64,000 nt of DNA from Microlunatus speluncae (lineage in GTDB: Bacteria > Actinomycetota > Actinomycetes > Propionibacteriales > Propionibacteriaceae), in NCBI RefSeq assembly GCF_009299835.1, contig NZ_VKCZ01000004.1, forward strand, positions 1 through 64,000, written 5' to 3'. Under the pieces are notes generated by a model. It was not told the origin of the DNA and searched no databases. It saw nothing but the letters and a program-made list of their open reading frames with translations. Each line of letters begins with the position of its first letter. Position 1 is the first letter of the stretch. This document shows positions 1-9,400 of the stretch, piece after piece. The translations under genes and the position numbers were made by a program.

Positions 1-224
1 ATGCCGCGGGAGCGTTCGCGGCCGGGTAGGGCGGTCGTGTTGTGGTCGAGGGCGTCGCCGGAGTGCAGATCGGCCCAGTGGGCGGCGATCTGGAGTTGGT
101 TGGACTCGGCCCGCCGCTGCAGGGCGAACGCGGTGTTGGTGAAGCCCAGTGTTTGGTCGGTGTCGAGCGTGGGCAGGTCGATGACGACTCCGTCGCCGTC
201 GATCACCGCAGCCCCCGATTCCAT
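1..224 (-). CDS. DUF222/HNH-type endonuclease family protein, N-terminal part only (runs off the window)
   Basis: The minus strand is open from an ATG at 224 to the window edge, giving about 74 residues that begin MESGAAVIDGDGVVID. The segment ALQRRAESNQLQIAAHWADL is typical of the N-terminal helical DUF222 (13E12-repeat) domain, which in actinobacteria usually precedes a C-terminal HNH nuclease domain. These genes are multicopy in many actinobacteria and their biological role is not settled. The HNH half, if present, lies outside the window, so catalytic competence cannot be judged. The family call is recognition of this short N-terminus only. Confidence 0.6.
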   Translation of the reverse strand, partial: MESGAAVIDGDGVVIDLPTLDTDQTLGFTNTAFALQRRAESNQLQIAAHWADLHSGDALDHNTTALPGRERSRG

Positions 225-1031
225 ACCTGCAACGCTATCCGGCACCACTGACACTCTGTTCGACCACGATTCCGGGACCGACCCGGCCGCGATCCGGTCT
301 GCCCTTCGACGGGCTCAGGGAACGAAGCGAGATCGCCTGCCTGCTAGCGGTGGGAGATCGACCAGTGGTGAACGGTGGAGGGTATGCCCGCTGTGCAGTC
401 GCTGCAGCGTCGCATGGCCGGGTGATCGTTCCGGCTGGCTTGGGTGTTCGTTCCCTGAGAGCCCGGAGCTACCGATGGGCGCCTGCTCCGCGGGCATCGA
501 TTGGTCGTAGGGCGATAAGAAGAACGCGCTAAGGACAGGCGGCGAGCCGGGGACTCGGCTGAAGTGGCCGGCTTCCGGTTGGTGCGCTGGACCCGGGGCG
601 GCGAGTGGACACTTTGGCCAGGCAGAACGCAGAAATCGTGGCCAAAGCGTCCACTCACCGCACGAACCGACCTCGGGCGGCCGAACCCGACCACCACAAC
701 CGTCCGGCAGCCGGCCGCGCCGCTCGAACCGCACCAACCCGCCCGTCCTCGGTGCGTCTTTCGGCTTCCAACGGCCCAGAAACCGGAACCTTTTCCGGCT
801 CCTCGCCCCCTCGTCCGCCCTCGCGCCGGCGACGTACCAGCGCACCCCTCGGGTGCCGCTCGCTACGGCGCCCATCGGTGGATCCAGGCTGAGCCTGTCG
901 AAGCGCCGTCCTGAGCTTGTCGAAGGGGGCAAAGGTCGGATGATCTTGCGGTGCTGGAGCGGTGGGCGAGCTGGTTTGCCCTTCGACGGGCTCAGGGAGC
1001 GAAGACCGCTACGGCGCAGAGTTGATCATGA
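225..1031. other. Gene-free, repeat-rich stretch
   Basis: No frame here looks like a protein. The stretch holds dispersed repeats that recur near 30.6-31.9 kb and 42.8 kb. Copies related to CCCTTCGACAGGCTCAGG lie at 301-319, 888-904, 909-929 and 978-997. Copies related to CCCGTCCTTGGCGCGTCTTTC lie at 519-543 (minus) and 738-762. A 54-bp hairpin element lies at 603-656. A fragment GTGTTCGTTCCCTGAG (444-459) matches the tandem repeat at 30,594. The mosaic suggests a place where small repeats accumulate. No transposase is visible. Confidence 0.7.
603..656. repeat. 54-bp palindromic element, copy A
   Basis: Two 18-nt arms, GAGTGGACACTTTGGCCA and TGGCCAAAGCGTCCACTC, are complementary at 17 of 18 positions and enclose an 18-nt loop. 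A second element with the same 18-18-18 layout and related arms lies at 31,315-31,368. Both sit in gene-free DNA among other repeats. It could be a REP- or MITE-like element, or encode a structured RNA; the sequence does not decide. Confidence 0.75.
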
Positions 1032-2063
1032 TCAGGAGAGTTCGCTGAGGATTACGGTTCGTCGCTCGCGGATGCTGCGCCAGACTGCTTCGGTGAAGAT
1101 CATGTAGCGGAGGCCGTCGGCGAAGGTGGTGCGGCGGATCGGTTCGGTGCCGCGGATGGCGCCGATGAATTCCTCTTCGACCCGCCAGCCGATCCCGTCC
1201 GGGATGTCGATGGGGGATAGTTGATCATCGTCGCGACGGCCGCCGAAGAGTCCGCCGTCGCTGATCCTCAGGGTGCCGTCGCGACCGTACAGCCAGATCC
1301 CGTTCGGCGGCGCGTGCCCGATCACCTGGGAGATGCCGATCCGTAGTTGGGCGCCACAGGTCAGGGCGCCGATCACGTCGAGGTGATCGGGGACGTCGAC
1401 GGTCTCGAATCCGCCGTCGGTCCCGGGGCGCCGGGGGTTCACGATCTTGCCCGCGGCCATCACCCAGGACGCTTCGCCGACCCAGCGCAGCAACGGCTCG
1501 TACCAGATGCCCAGGGTCATCAGGTTGACGCCGCTGATCTCCGTGTCCTGGCGCCAGGTGCGGGCGGCGCCGGGATCGGCGAAGCCGGACCGTTCGGTGA
1601 TCTCGACGGCCACCAGGTCACCGAGGAAACCTTCGCCGATCAACCGGGACACGGTCGCGTCGAGCGGCAGGGTGAACGGCGACGGCACCACCTGGGTGAT
1701 CAATTGCGGCTGCCGTTCGGCCGCACTGATCATCCGGCGGGCCTCCGCGACGTTGCGGGCCAGCCGGGCCTCGCACAGCACATGTTTGCCGGCCTCCAGC
1801 GCGGCGATCGTGACCCGGGCGTGCAGGTTGGGCCAGGTGCCGATCACGATCGCGTCCAGGCTGTCGTCGGAGATCAACTCCGACCAGTGCCCGTACACCG
1901 TGTCGATGCCGAACTCGTCCGCCACGGCCTCCGACGACGCGACACTGCGGTTGCTGACCGCGACGACCTCGACCCCGTCGATCGCCTGCAGTTTCGGGAT
2001 GTGGTGCAGCTTGGTGTTGCCCCCGGCGCCGACCACGCCGACACGGATCACCGAATCGATCAT
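1032..2063 (-). CDS. Gfo/Idh/MocA family NAD(P)-dependent oxidoreductase
   Basis: This 343-residue protein has an N-terminal Rossmann fold with the dinucleotide motif GVVGAGGN (residues 9-16), then the conserved helix/turn EAGKHVLCEARLARN near 90-104, and a C-terminal Gfo/Idh/MocA substrate-binding domain. The family oxidises or reduces sugars, inositols and related polyols in the cytoplasm; the substrate here cannot be told. The usual EKP motif, whose Lys takes part in catalysis, reads E98-A99-R100, so activity may differ. The ATG at 2063 is chosen over a GTG at 2069 because a TAGATT box lies six bases upstream, as for a leaderless transcript. It is divergent from the SIMPL gene. Confidence 0.85.
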   Translation of the reverse strand: MIDSVIRVGVVGAGGNTKLHHIPKLQAIDGVEVVAVSNRSVASSEAVADEFGIDTVYGHWSELISDDSLDAIVIGTWPNLHARVTIAALEAGKHVLCEARLARNVAEARRMISAAERQPQLITQVVPSPFTLPLDATVSRLIGEGFLGDLVAVEITERSGFADPGAARTWRQDTEISGVNLMTLGIWYEPLLRWVGEASWVMAAGKIVNPRRPGTDGGFETVDVPDHLDVIGALTCGAQLRIGISQVIGHAPPNGIWLYGRDGTLRISDGGLFGGRRDDDQLSPIDIPDGIGWRVEEEFIGAIRGTEPIRRTTFADGLRYMIFTEAVWRSIRERRTVILSELS

Positions 2064-2069
2064 GGACAC

Positions 2070-2093
2070 AATCTACGCATCTCGATGTAGCTT
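2070..2093. promoter_or_regulatory. Two divergent leaderless-type -10 boxes
   Basis: On the minus strand TAGATT (2075-2070) is followed by six bases and the ATG of the oxidoreductase. On the plus strand TAGCTT (2088-2093) is followed by six bases and the ATG of the SIMPL gene. TANNNT boxes at this distance are what leaderless actinobacterial promoters look like. No Shine-Dalgarno sequence precedes either start. Confidence 0.55.
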
Positions 2094-2099
2094 CTGAGT

Positions 2100-2747
2100 A
2101 TGACCACACCGATCGTCACCGTCCGCGGCGAGGCCGAGCTCGAGGTGCCGCCCGATCTCGCCGGCCTGCGGGTCACGCTGCACGGCTCCGGTCAGGACGC
2201 CCGCGCGGTCTGGGCCGAGCTGTCCAAGACCGGTGCCGACCTCGGCCGGACGCTTGATCAGCATGCGGCGGCGATCGAGGAGCGGGCCACCACCGGCGCC
2301 CAGGTCAGCCCGGTGTTCGGCAAGCGCGGCCAGAGCAAGATCACCGGTTATCGGGGCAGCCAGCACACCCGGGTGGTGCTGCACGACTTCGACGCGTTGT
2401 CGCCGCTGCTGCTGGCGATCGCCGATCTGCCCAACGGCCAGGTCGACGGGCCGGACTGGTCGTTGCGCCGGGACAATCCCGCCTTCCGGGCGGCCCGGCT
2501 GGCGGCGATCGAGGATGCCCGGGCCCGCGCCGCCGACTACGCGGCCGGCTTCGGCGGCCGGGTCGCCGAGCTGATCGAGATCAGCGACACCGAGGCCGGC
2601 TACGGCGGCCCGCGGCCGGTGGCGATGTTCGCCCGCGCCGGTGGGTCGGTGGCCGACCAGATCGAGGTTGACCTCGAGCCGCAGCCGCAGCAGGTCTCCG
2701 GCCAGATCATCGTCCGCTTCGGCCTGGCCAGCGTCTCCATCGGCTGA
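2100..2747 (+). CDS. SIMPL (DUF541) domain protein
   Basis: A 215-residue protein that is almost entirely a SIMPL/DUF541 domain: it opens with ITVRGEAELEVPPD-like sequence (VTVRGEAELEVPPDLAGLRV) and carries the diagnostic helix AARLAAIEDARARAADYAAG around 135-155. Many family members are periplasmic or exported, but no signal peptide or membrane segment is visible here, so it is probably cytoplasmic. The biochemical role is unknown for most members. It starts leaderless and is followed four bases later by a decayed beta-lactamase-like gene. Confidence 0.85.
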   Translation: MTTPIVTVRGEAELEVPPDLAGLRVTLHGSGQDARAVWAELSKTGADLGRTLDQHAAAIEERATTGAQVSPVFGKRGQSKITGYRGSQHTRVVLHDFDALSPLLLAIADLPNGQVDGPDWSLRRDNPAFRAARLAAIEDARARAADYAAGFGGRVAELIEISDTEAGYGGPRPVAMFARAGGSVADQIEVDLEPQPQQVSGQIIVRFGLASVSIG

Positions 2748-2751
2748 GTTC

Positions 2752-3538
2752 ATGATCACCGCCGCGGAACGGGTCGACCAGGTCGCGGCCGAGACCGGGT
2801 CAGCTGACCTGGTCGACGCCGGCCCGGACCGTTGTCGGAGCTGATCTTCCGCTGATCGCCGACGACGTGACGGTGGAGCACCTGCTGGCGCATCGGTCCG
2901 GGATCGGCGACTACCTGGACGAGGAGACCGACTCGGCCGAGGACTATCCGATGCCGGTCTCGGTGCACCGGCTCGCCACCACCGAGGATTTCCTGCCGGT
3001 GCTGGACGGCTACCCGACCAAGTTCCCCCGGGTCGCCGGCGCCGGCTATCACGAGCTGGTCGAAGAGCTTGTCTGCCGGCCGGCCGGCATGAGCGACAGC
3101 GCGTTCCTCCGCTCCGATGATCTGCCCGGACGGGCCGCCGTCGGATACGTCGAGATCGACGGGCACTGGCGGACCAACGTGTTCCACCTTCCGGTCCGGG
3201 GCACCGGCGACGGTGGGCTCTACACCACCGTCGCCGACCAGCACCGGTTCTGGGCGGCGCTGTTCGCACACAAGATCATCACCGCGCCGACCCTGGACCG
3301 GATGCTGCAACCCAGCCCGACCTCCGATCAGGAGGGTGAGCCGCGGTACGGTCTCGGCTTCTGGCGACCGGCCGGCGGCGACCGGGTGATGCTCGTGGGG
3401 ATGGATGCGGGTGTCTCGTACCGCAGCGTCCACGACCCGGCGGCCGGCGCGACCTACACGGTCATCGCCAACACGTCCAACGGCGCCTGGCCGACCAGCC
3501 GCTGCCTGGATGCGATCCTCAACGAACCCGACGGGTGA
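2752..3538 (+). pseudogene. Beta-lactamase/penicillin-binding-protein-like serine hydrolase, decayed
   Basis: The locus starts with ATG at 2752 encoding MITAAERVDQVAAETG, which resembles the N-terminus of class C-type serine hydrolases. The frame then shifts, and from about 2825 another frame reads DLPLIADDVTVEHLLAHRSG and continues to 3538 with family sequence (GDGGLYTTVADQHRFWAAL, RYGLGFW). The roughly 50-70 residues that should carry the SxxK nucleophile motif are missing, and the YSN-type motif region (about 3030-3045) is also deleted. Without SxxK it cannot act as a serine hydrolase. The open part could still be annotated as a 223-residue protein from a GTG at 2867. Its 3' end overlaps the convergent MFS gene by 20 bp. 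Confidence 0.75.
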
Positions 3539-4904
3539 ACCCGACGACCGCGGTGATCACCGCCAAGATGATCAAGCCACCGATGACGGCGAAGGCCAGG
3601 TGGAAGCCGGCCAGCCCGCCGCCGGCGACGAGCACCGTCGCCACCACCGCGACCCCGGCCGCGCCGCCGACCTCACGCATCGTCTCGATCAGGCCGGACG
3701 CCAACCCGGTGTCCTCCTCCGACACCCCCGACAGCGCGCTGATCTGCAGCGCGGGCTCACAGAGGCCGAAGCCGATCCCGGCCGCCAGGAAGGCCGGCAG
3801 CAGGTCGATCGCGAAGTTGCCATCGGCCGGGATCCTGGTCAACCACAGCGCCGCCGCGGCGAACAGGGCCAGGCCGACCAGCAGCAGCGTACGGACTCCG
3901 ACCAGGCCGGCAAGCCGGCCGCCGATCATGGCCACCGGCAGGATCGTCGCCGTCGTCGCCAGCCAGGCCAACCCGGCCAGCAGCGGCGAATAGCCGAGCA
4001 CCTGCTGCATCAGCAGCGACCCGGTGAAGATGAACGCCAGGAAGCCGCAGGTGGCCAGGAACGCGGTCAGATTGGTGATCACCAGGCTCCGGTTGCGCCA
4101 GGTCGAGGGCGGCACCAACGGCGCCGGCGACCGGGCCTCGATCCGGGCGAAGATGATCAGCAACGCGACCGACGCCGCAAACAGCGCCAGTGTGGACAGG
4201 GAGAGCCAACCGTGCCCGGAGCCGTGATGCAGGGCGTAGACGAAGAGCAGCAGACCGCCGGTCACCGTCGTCGCCCCGGCGACGTCGAGCCGGGCGGTCC
4301 GCCGGCCGGGGCGGTCGGCCGGTAGGAAGACCAGCGCGAGGATGATCATGGCGATCCCGACCGGAAGGTTGATCAGGAAGGCCCAGCGCCAGCCCGGACC
4401 GGCGGTGAGCAGCCCACTGGCAACCACACCGACAGACGCGGCGACACCGCCGACGGCGCCGAAGAAGCCGAACGCCCGGTTGCGCTCTTGGCCCTCGGCG
4501 AAGGTCACCGCGAGCAGCGACAGCGCGGCCGGTGCGATCAGCGCGGCACCGAAACCCTGGACGGCCCGAGCGCCGATCAGGACGGCGGCGTGCTGGGCGG
4601 TGCCGGCCAGCAGCGAGGCGACGGTGAAGGCGGTCAGACCGGCGACGAAGATCCGCCGCCGACCGAGCTGGTCGACCAGCCGGCCCCCGAACAGCAGGAA
4701 CCCGCCGAGCAGCAGCCCGTACGCGACCATGACCCACTGCACCGCGCCGGGACCGACCCCGAGATCGGTCTGGATCGACGGCAACGCGACGGCGACGATG
4801 GCCATATCGAGGCTGATCACCGCCTGGGCGGCGCACGCCAGCCCCAACACCAGGCCCGCGTGGGCCACCCGGGCGGGAGCCGGCTGGGTTTCGACCTTGG
4901 ACAT
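3519..4904 (-). CDS. MFS transporter, DHA2 drug:H+ antiporter type (downstream copy of a tandem pair)
   Basis: A 461-residue membrane protein with about 14 predicted hydrophobic segments. It carries the DHA2 signatures LDMAIVAVALPSIQTDLG in the first segment, the motif-A-like loop GGRLVDQLGRRRIFV, and RAVQGFGAALIAPAALSL. Such proteins export drugs or other small molecules using the proton gradient. The ATG at 4904 is used because GGAGG lies six to seven bases upstream; the frame stays open further upstream without a better start. The gene directly upstream is a close paralogue, 11 bp away, so the two are probably co-transcribed and arose by tandem duplication. Confidence 0.9.
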   Translation of the reverse strand: MSKVETQPAPARVAHAGLVLGLACAAQAVISLDMAIVAVALPSIQTDLGVGPGAVQWVMVAYGLLLGGFLLFGGRLVDQLGRRRIFVAGLTAFTVASLLAGTAQHAAVLIGARAVQGFGAALIAPAALSLLAVTFAEGQERNRAFGFFGAVGGVAASVGVVASGLLTAGPGWRWAFLINLPVGIAMIILALVFLPADRPGRRTARLDVAGATTVTGGLLLFVYALHHGSGHGWLSLSTLALFAASVALLIIFARIEARSPAPLVPPSTWRNRSLVITNLTAFLATCGFLAFIFTGSLLMQQVLGYSPLLAGLAWLATTATILPVAMIGGRLAGLVGVRTLLLVGLALFAAAALWLTRIPADGNFAIDLLPAFLAAGIGFGLCEPALQISALSGVSEEDTGLASGLIETMREVGGAAGVAVVATVLVAGGGLAGFHLAFAVIGGLIILAVITAVVGFTRRVR

Positions 4905-4915
4905 GACACCCTCCT

Positions 4916-6367
4916 TCAAGAGATCCGCTTTGCCCCACCGACGAAGGAACCGGCGTCGGATCGACATCCGCGGGCGAATCCGATCGCGGCGGTCAGCGCG
5001 GCCAGGAGAGCCAGCAGTCCGATGAAGCCGAAGGCCAGGTGGAAGCCGGCCAGCCCGGCCCCCGCCACCAGCACGGTGGCCACCGCCGCGACACCGGCGG
5101 CGCCGCCGACCTCACGCATGGTCTCGAGCAGCCCGGAAGCCAGCCCCGCGTCGGCCTGGGAAACGCCCGACAGGGCACTGATCTGCAGGGCGGGGCCACA
5201 GAGCCCGAAGCCGAACCCGGCGGCCAGGAAGGCCGGCAACAGGTCGGTCAGATAGCTGCCGTCGGCCGGGATCCGGGCCAACCACAGCGCCCCGGCCCCG
5301 AACAGCGACAGGCCGACGAGCAGCAGCGGCCGGACGCCGACCACGGCGGCCAGTCGGGCGCCGACCAGGGCCACCGGCAGGATCGTCGCCGTCGTGGCCA
5401 GCCAGGCAACGCCGGTCAGCAGCGGTGAATAGCCCAGCGCCTGCTGCATCAGCAACGACCCGATGAAGATGAAGGCCAAAAATGCGCAGGTGGCCAGGAA
5501 CGCGGTGACGTTGGCGACGACGAGGGTACGGTTCCGCCAGGTCGCCGGCGGCACCAGGGGAGCCTGCGAGCGGGCCTCGATTCGGACGAAGATGATCAAC
5601 AGCCCCACCGCCGCCGCGAACAACCCCCACGTCGAGACGGAAACCCAGCCGTGACTGGCGCCGTGGTGCAGGGCGTAGACGAGGAGCAGCAGACCGCCGG
5701 TCACCGTGGTCGCCCCGGCGACATCCAACCGGGCCGTCCGCCGGCCGGCATGATCAACAGCGAGGAAGACGAGCGCGAGGGTGATCATCAGCGCCCCGGC
5801 CGGAATGTTGATCAAGAAGGCCCAACGCCAGCCGGGTCCGCCGGTGAGCAGGCCGCTGGCGACCACGCCGACCGACCCGGAGACTCCGCCGACGGCGCCG
5901 AAGAAGCCGAACGCCCGGTTGCGCTCGCGCCCCTCGGCGAAGGTGACGGCGATCAGCGACAGTGCGGCCGGAGCGATCAGCGCGGCGCCGAAGCCCTGCA
6001 CGGCCCGGGCCGCGATCAACACCCCGGCGTTCGGCGCGACCCCGGCCAGCAGCGACGCGGCGGTGAAGATGGCGAGCCCGGTGACGAAGATCCGTCGCCG
6101 GCCGAGCTGGTCGGACAGCCGGCCGCCGAACAGCAGGAAGCCGCCGAGCAGCAGTCCGTAGGCGACGATCACCCACTGCACCGCGCCGTGACCGACCCCG
6201 AGATCGGTCTGGATCGACGGCAACGCGACGTTGACGATCGCCATGTCCAGGCCGATCATCGCCTGGGCGGTGCAGGCCAGGGCCAGCACCAGCCCGGAGC
6301 GGACCCGCCGCGCAGGCGCTGCCTCGGTGCGGGTGACGGCCTTCGGCTGGGTCTCGACGCAGGTCAT
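4916..6367 (-). CDS. MFS transporter, DHA2 drug:H+ antiporter type (upstream copy of a tandem pair)
   Basis: This 483-residue paralogue matches its downstream neighbour along its whole length (LDMAIVNVALPSIQTDLGVG; GGRLSDQLGRRRIFVTGL; RAVQGFGAALIAPAALSLIA). The start is supported by GAAGGAG nine bases upstream. Its last 16 or so residues, from CRSD to KRIS, do not match the neighbour's C-terminus; they are read from DNA that resembles this gene's own 5' leader. The tail is therefore a scar of tandem duplication. Substrate unknown. No regulator is adjacent. Confidence 0.9.
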   Translation of the reverse strand: MTCVETQPKAVTRTEAAPARRVRSGLVLALACTAQAMIGLDMAIVNVALPSIQTDLGVGHGAVQWVIVAYGLLLGGFLLFGGRLSDQLGRRRIFVTGLAIFTAASLLAGVAPNAGVLIAARAVQGFGAALIAPAALSLIAVTFAEGRERNRAFGFFGAVGGVSGSVGVVASGLLTGGPGWRWAFLINIPAGALMITLALVFLAVDHAGRRTARLDVAGATTVTGGLLLLVYALHHGASHGWVSVSTWGLFAAAVGLLIIFVRIEARSQAPLVPPATWRNRTLVVANVTAFLATCAFLAFIFIGSLLMQQALGYSPLLTGVAWLATTATILPVALVGARLAAVVGVRPLLLVGLSLFGAGALWLARIPADGSYLTDLLPAFLAAGFGFGLCGPALQISALSGVSQADAGLASGLLETMREVGGAAGVAAVATVLVAGAGLAGFHLAFGFIGLLALLAALTAAIGFARGCRSDAGSFVGGAKRIS

Positions 6368-6462
6368 GACGCGCTCCTTCAGTAGCTCCGATTTGCCCCA
6401 CCGACGACGCGGCCGGTCTCAGATCGACATCACCCGGGAAGGGATTTCGGAACGGCGGCAGA

Positions 6463-6475
6463 TAGATTCACAGGC
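6463..6475 (+). promoter_or_regulatory. Leaderless-type -10 box of pyc
   Basis: TAGATT at 6463-6468 lies seven bases before the pyruvate carboxylase ATG, with no Shine-Dalgarno sequence between. This spacing fits a transcript that starts at or next to the A of the ATG. Confidence 0.5.
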
Positions 6476-9400
6476 ATGTTCGCCAAGGTCTTGGTCGCCA
6501 ATCGGGGCGAAATCGCCGTCCGAGCCTTCCGTGCCGCGTACGAGTTGGGGGCGGCCACCGTCGCCGTCTACCCGTACGAGGACCGCAACGCCGTCCACCG
6601 CATCAAGGCCGACGAGGCGTACCTGATCGGCGAGAAGGGGCACCCGGTCCGGGCCTACCTGGACGTGGCCGAGATCATCCGGGCCGCCAAGCAGTGCGGC
6701 GCCGACGCGATCTATCCCGGTTACGGCTTCCTGAGCGAGAACCCGGACCTGGCCAGGGCCTGCGACGAGGCCGGCATCACCTTCATCGGCCCGCCGGCCG
6801 ACGTGCTGGAGCTGGCCGGCAACAAGGTCCGGGCGCTGGCCGCGGCCAAGGAGGCGGGCATCCCGACGCTGCGCTCCACGCCTCCGTCGGACGATGAGGA
6901 GACCCTGCTGGCCGGGGCGAGCGAGATCGGCTTCCCGGTCTTCGTCAAGGCCGTGGCCGGCGGCGGTGGCCGCGGCATGCGCCGGGTCGACACCCCGGAG
7001 GCGCTGCCCGAGGCCCTGGCCGCGGCGATGCGCGAGGCGGAGGGCGCCTTCGGTGACCCGACCGTTTTCATCGAGCAGGCGGTCGGCCGGCCGCGGCACA
7101 TCGAGGTCCAGGTGCTGGCCGACAACACCGGCGAGACGATGCACCTGTTCGAGCGGGACTGCTCGATCCAGCGCCGGCACCAGAAGGTCGTCGAGATCGC
7201 GCCGGCGCCCAACATCAGCGAGGAGCTGCGGGCGGCGCTGTGCGCCGACGCGGTGAAGTTCGCCCGGTCGCTCGGCTATTCCTGCGCCGGCACCGTCGAG
7301 TTCCTGGTCGAGACCGAGGGCGAGCGGGCCGGTCAGCATGTCTTCATCGAGATGAACCCGCGGATCCAGGTCGAGCACACGGTCACCGAGGAGATCACCG
7401 ACGTCGACCTGGTCCAGGCGCAGCTGCGGATCGCCTCGGGGGAGACACTCGAGGATCTCGGGTTGAGCCAGGACGTGGTCCGGATCAACGGCGCCGCGCT
7501 GCAGTGCCGGATCACCACCGAGGACCCGGCCAACGGCTTCCGCCCGGACACCGGCACGATCACGGCCTATCGTTCGGCCGGCGGTGCGGGGGTCCGGCTG
7601 GACGGCGGCACCGCGGCCACCGGCGCCGAGATCAGCGCCCACTTCGACTCGATGCTGGTCAAGCTGACCTGCCGCGGTCGTACGTTTCCGGCCGCGATCG
7701 CCCGGGCCCGGCGGGCGCTGGCCGAGTTCCGGATCCGCGGTGTCAGCACCAACATCCCTTTCCTGCAAGCGGTTCTGGAAGATCACGACTTCCTCGCCGG
7801 CGACGTCTCGACCGGCTTCATCGAGCAGCGGCCGGAGCTGCTGACCACCCACGCCCCGGGCGACCGCGGCACCCGGCTGCTTCGCTGGCTGGCCGAGGTG
7901 ACGGTCAACCAGCCCAACGGCGAACCGCCGACCCTGCTCGATCCGGGAGAGAAGCGGCCGGCCGGCGTCGACCTGGCCCAGCCGTCGCCGCACGGCTCCC
8001 GGCAGCGGCTGCTCGAGCTCGGGCCGGAAGGCTTCGCCGCCGACCTGCGCGCCCGGACCGGGGTCGAGGTCACCGACACCACGTTCCGGGACGCGCACCA
8101 GTCGCTGTTGGCGACCCGGGTGCGGACCAAGGACCTGCTGCGGATCGCGCCGTACGTCGGCCGGATGACGCCGGAACTGTTCTCGGTCGAGTGCTGGGGC
8201 GGCGCCACCTATGACGTCGCGTTGCGGTTCCTCAACGAGGACCCCTGGGAGCGGCTCGCGGCGCTGCGCTACAACATGCCCGGGCTCTGCCTGCAGATGC
8301 TGCTCCGCGGCCGGAACACCGTCGGCTACACGCCGTATCCGGCCAAGGTGACCAGCTCGTTCGTGGCCGAGGCGGCCGAGGTCGGGATCGACATCTTCCG
8401 GATCTTCGATGCGCTGAACGACGTCGAGCAGATGCGGCCGGCGATCGAGGCCGTACGCGAGACCGGGACGACCATCGCCGAGGTCGCGCTCTGCTACAGC
8501 GGTGACCTGTCCAACCCGGGCGAGGACCTCTACACACTCGACTACTACCTCCGGCTGGCCGAGCGGATGGTCGAGGCCGGGGCGCACATCCTGGCGATCA
8601 AGGACATGGCCGGGCTGCTCCGGCCGCCGGCCGCCCGCACCCTGGTGTCCGCGCTGCGGGACCGGTTCGACCTGCCGGTGCACCTGCACACCCACGACAC
8701 CGCCGGCGGCCAGATCGGCACGCTGCTGGCCGCGGTCGACGCCGGAGTGGACGCGGTCGACGTGGCCAGCGCGCCGATGTCGTCGACCACCAGCCAGCCG
8801 CCGGCCTCGGCGCTGGTCGCCGCGCTGGCCAACACCGAGCGGTCGACCAATCTTGATCTTCGCGCGGTGATGGACCTGGAGCCGTACTGGGAGGCCGTAC
8901 GCAAGATCTATCTGCCGTTCGAGTCCGGTCTGCCCAGCCCGACCGGCCGGGTTTATGATCATGAAATCCCGGGTGGTCAGCTGTCCAACCTGCGGCAGCA
9001 GGCGATCGCCCTCGGCCTCGGCGACAAGTTCGAGCAGATCGAGGCGATGTACACCGCGGCCAACAGGATCCTGGGCCGGCCGACCAAGGTCACGCCGTCG
9101 TCGAAGGTGGTCGGTGATCTTGCTCTGCACCTGGTCGCAGTCGGCGCCGACCCGGCCGACTTCGCCGAAAACCCGGCCAACTACGACGTCCCGGACTCGG
9201 TGATCGGCTTCCTGAACGGCGAGCTGGGCGATCCGCCCGGCGGCTGGCCGGAGCCGTTCCGGACCAAGGCCCTGCAGGGGCGGAAGGTGCCGGCGACCCG
9301 CGGCGAACTGAACGACGAGGACTCCGCGGCGCTGGACAAGCCCGGTCGGGACCGCCAGATGACGCTGAACCGTTTGCTCTTCCCTGGCCCGACCAAGGAA

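Noticed and set aside
1..510. A plus-strand frame of 169 codons at the window start
   Set aside because: It is antisense to the DUF222-type N-terminus and then runs through dispersed repeats; no ribosome site or motif.
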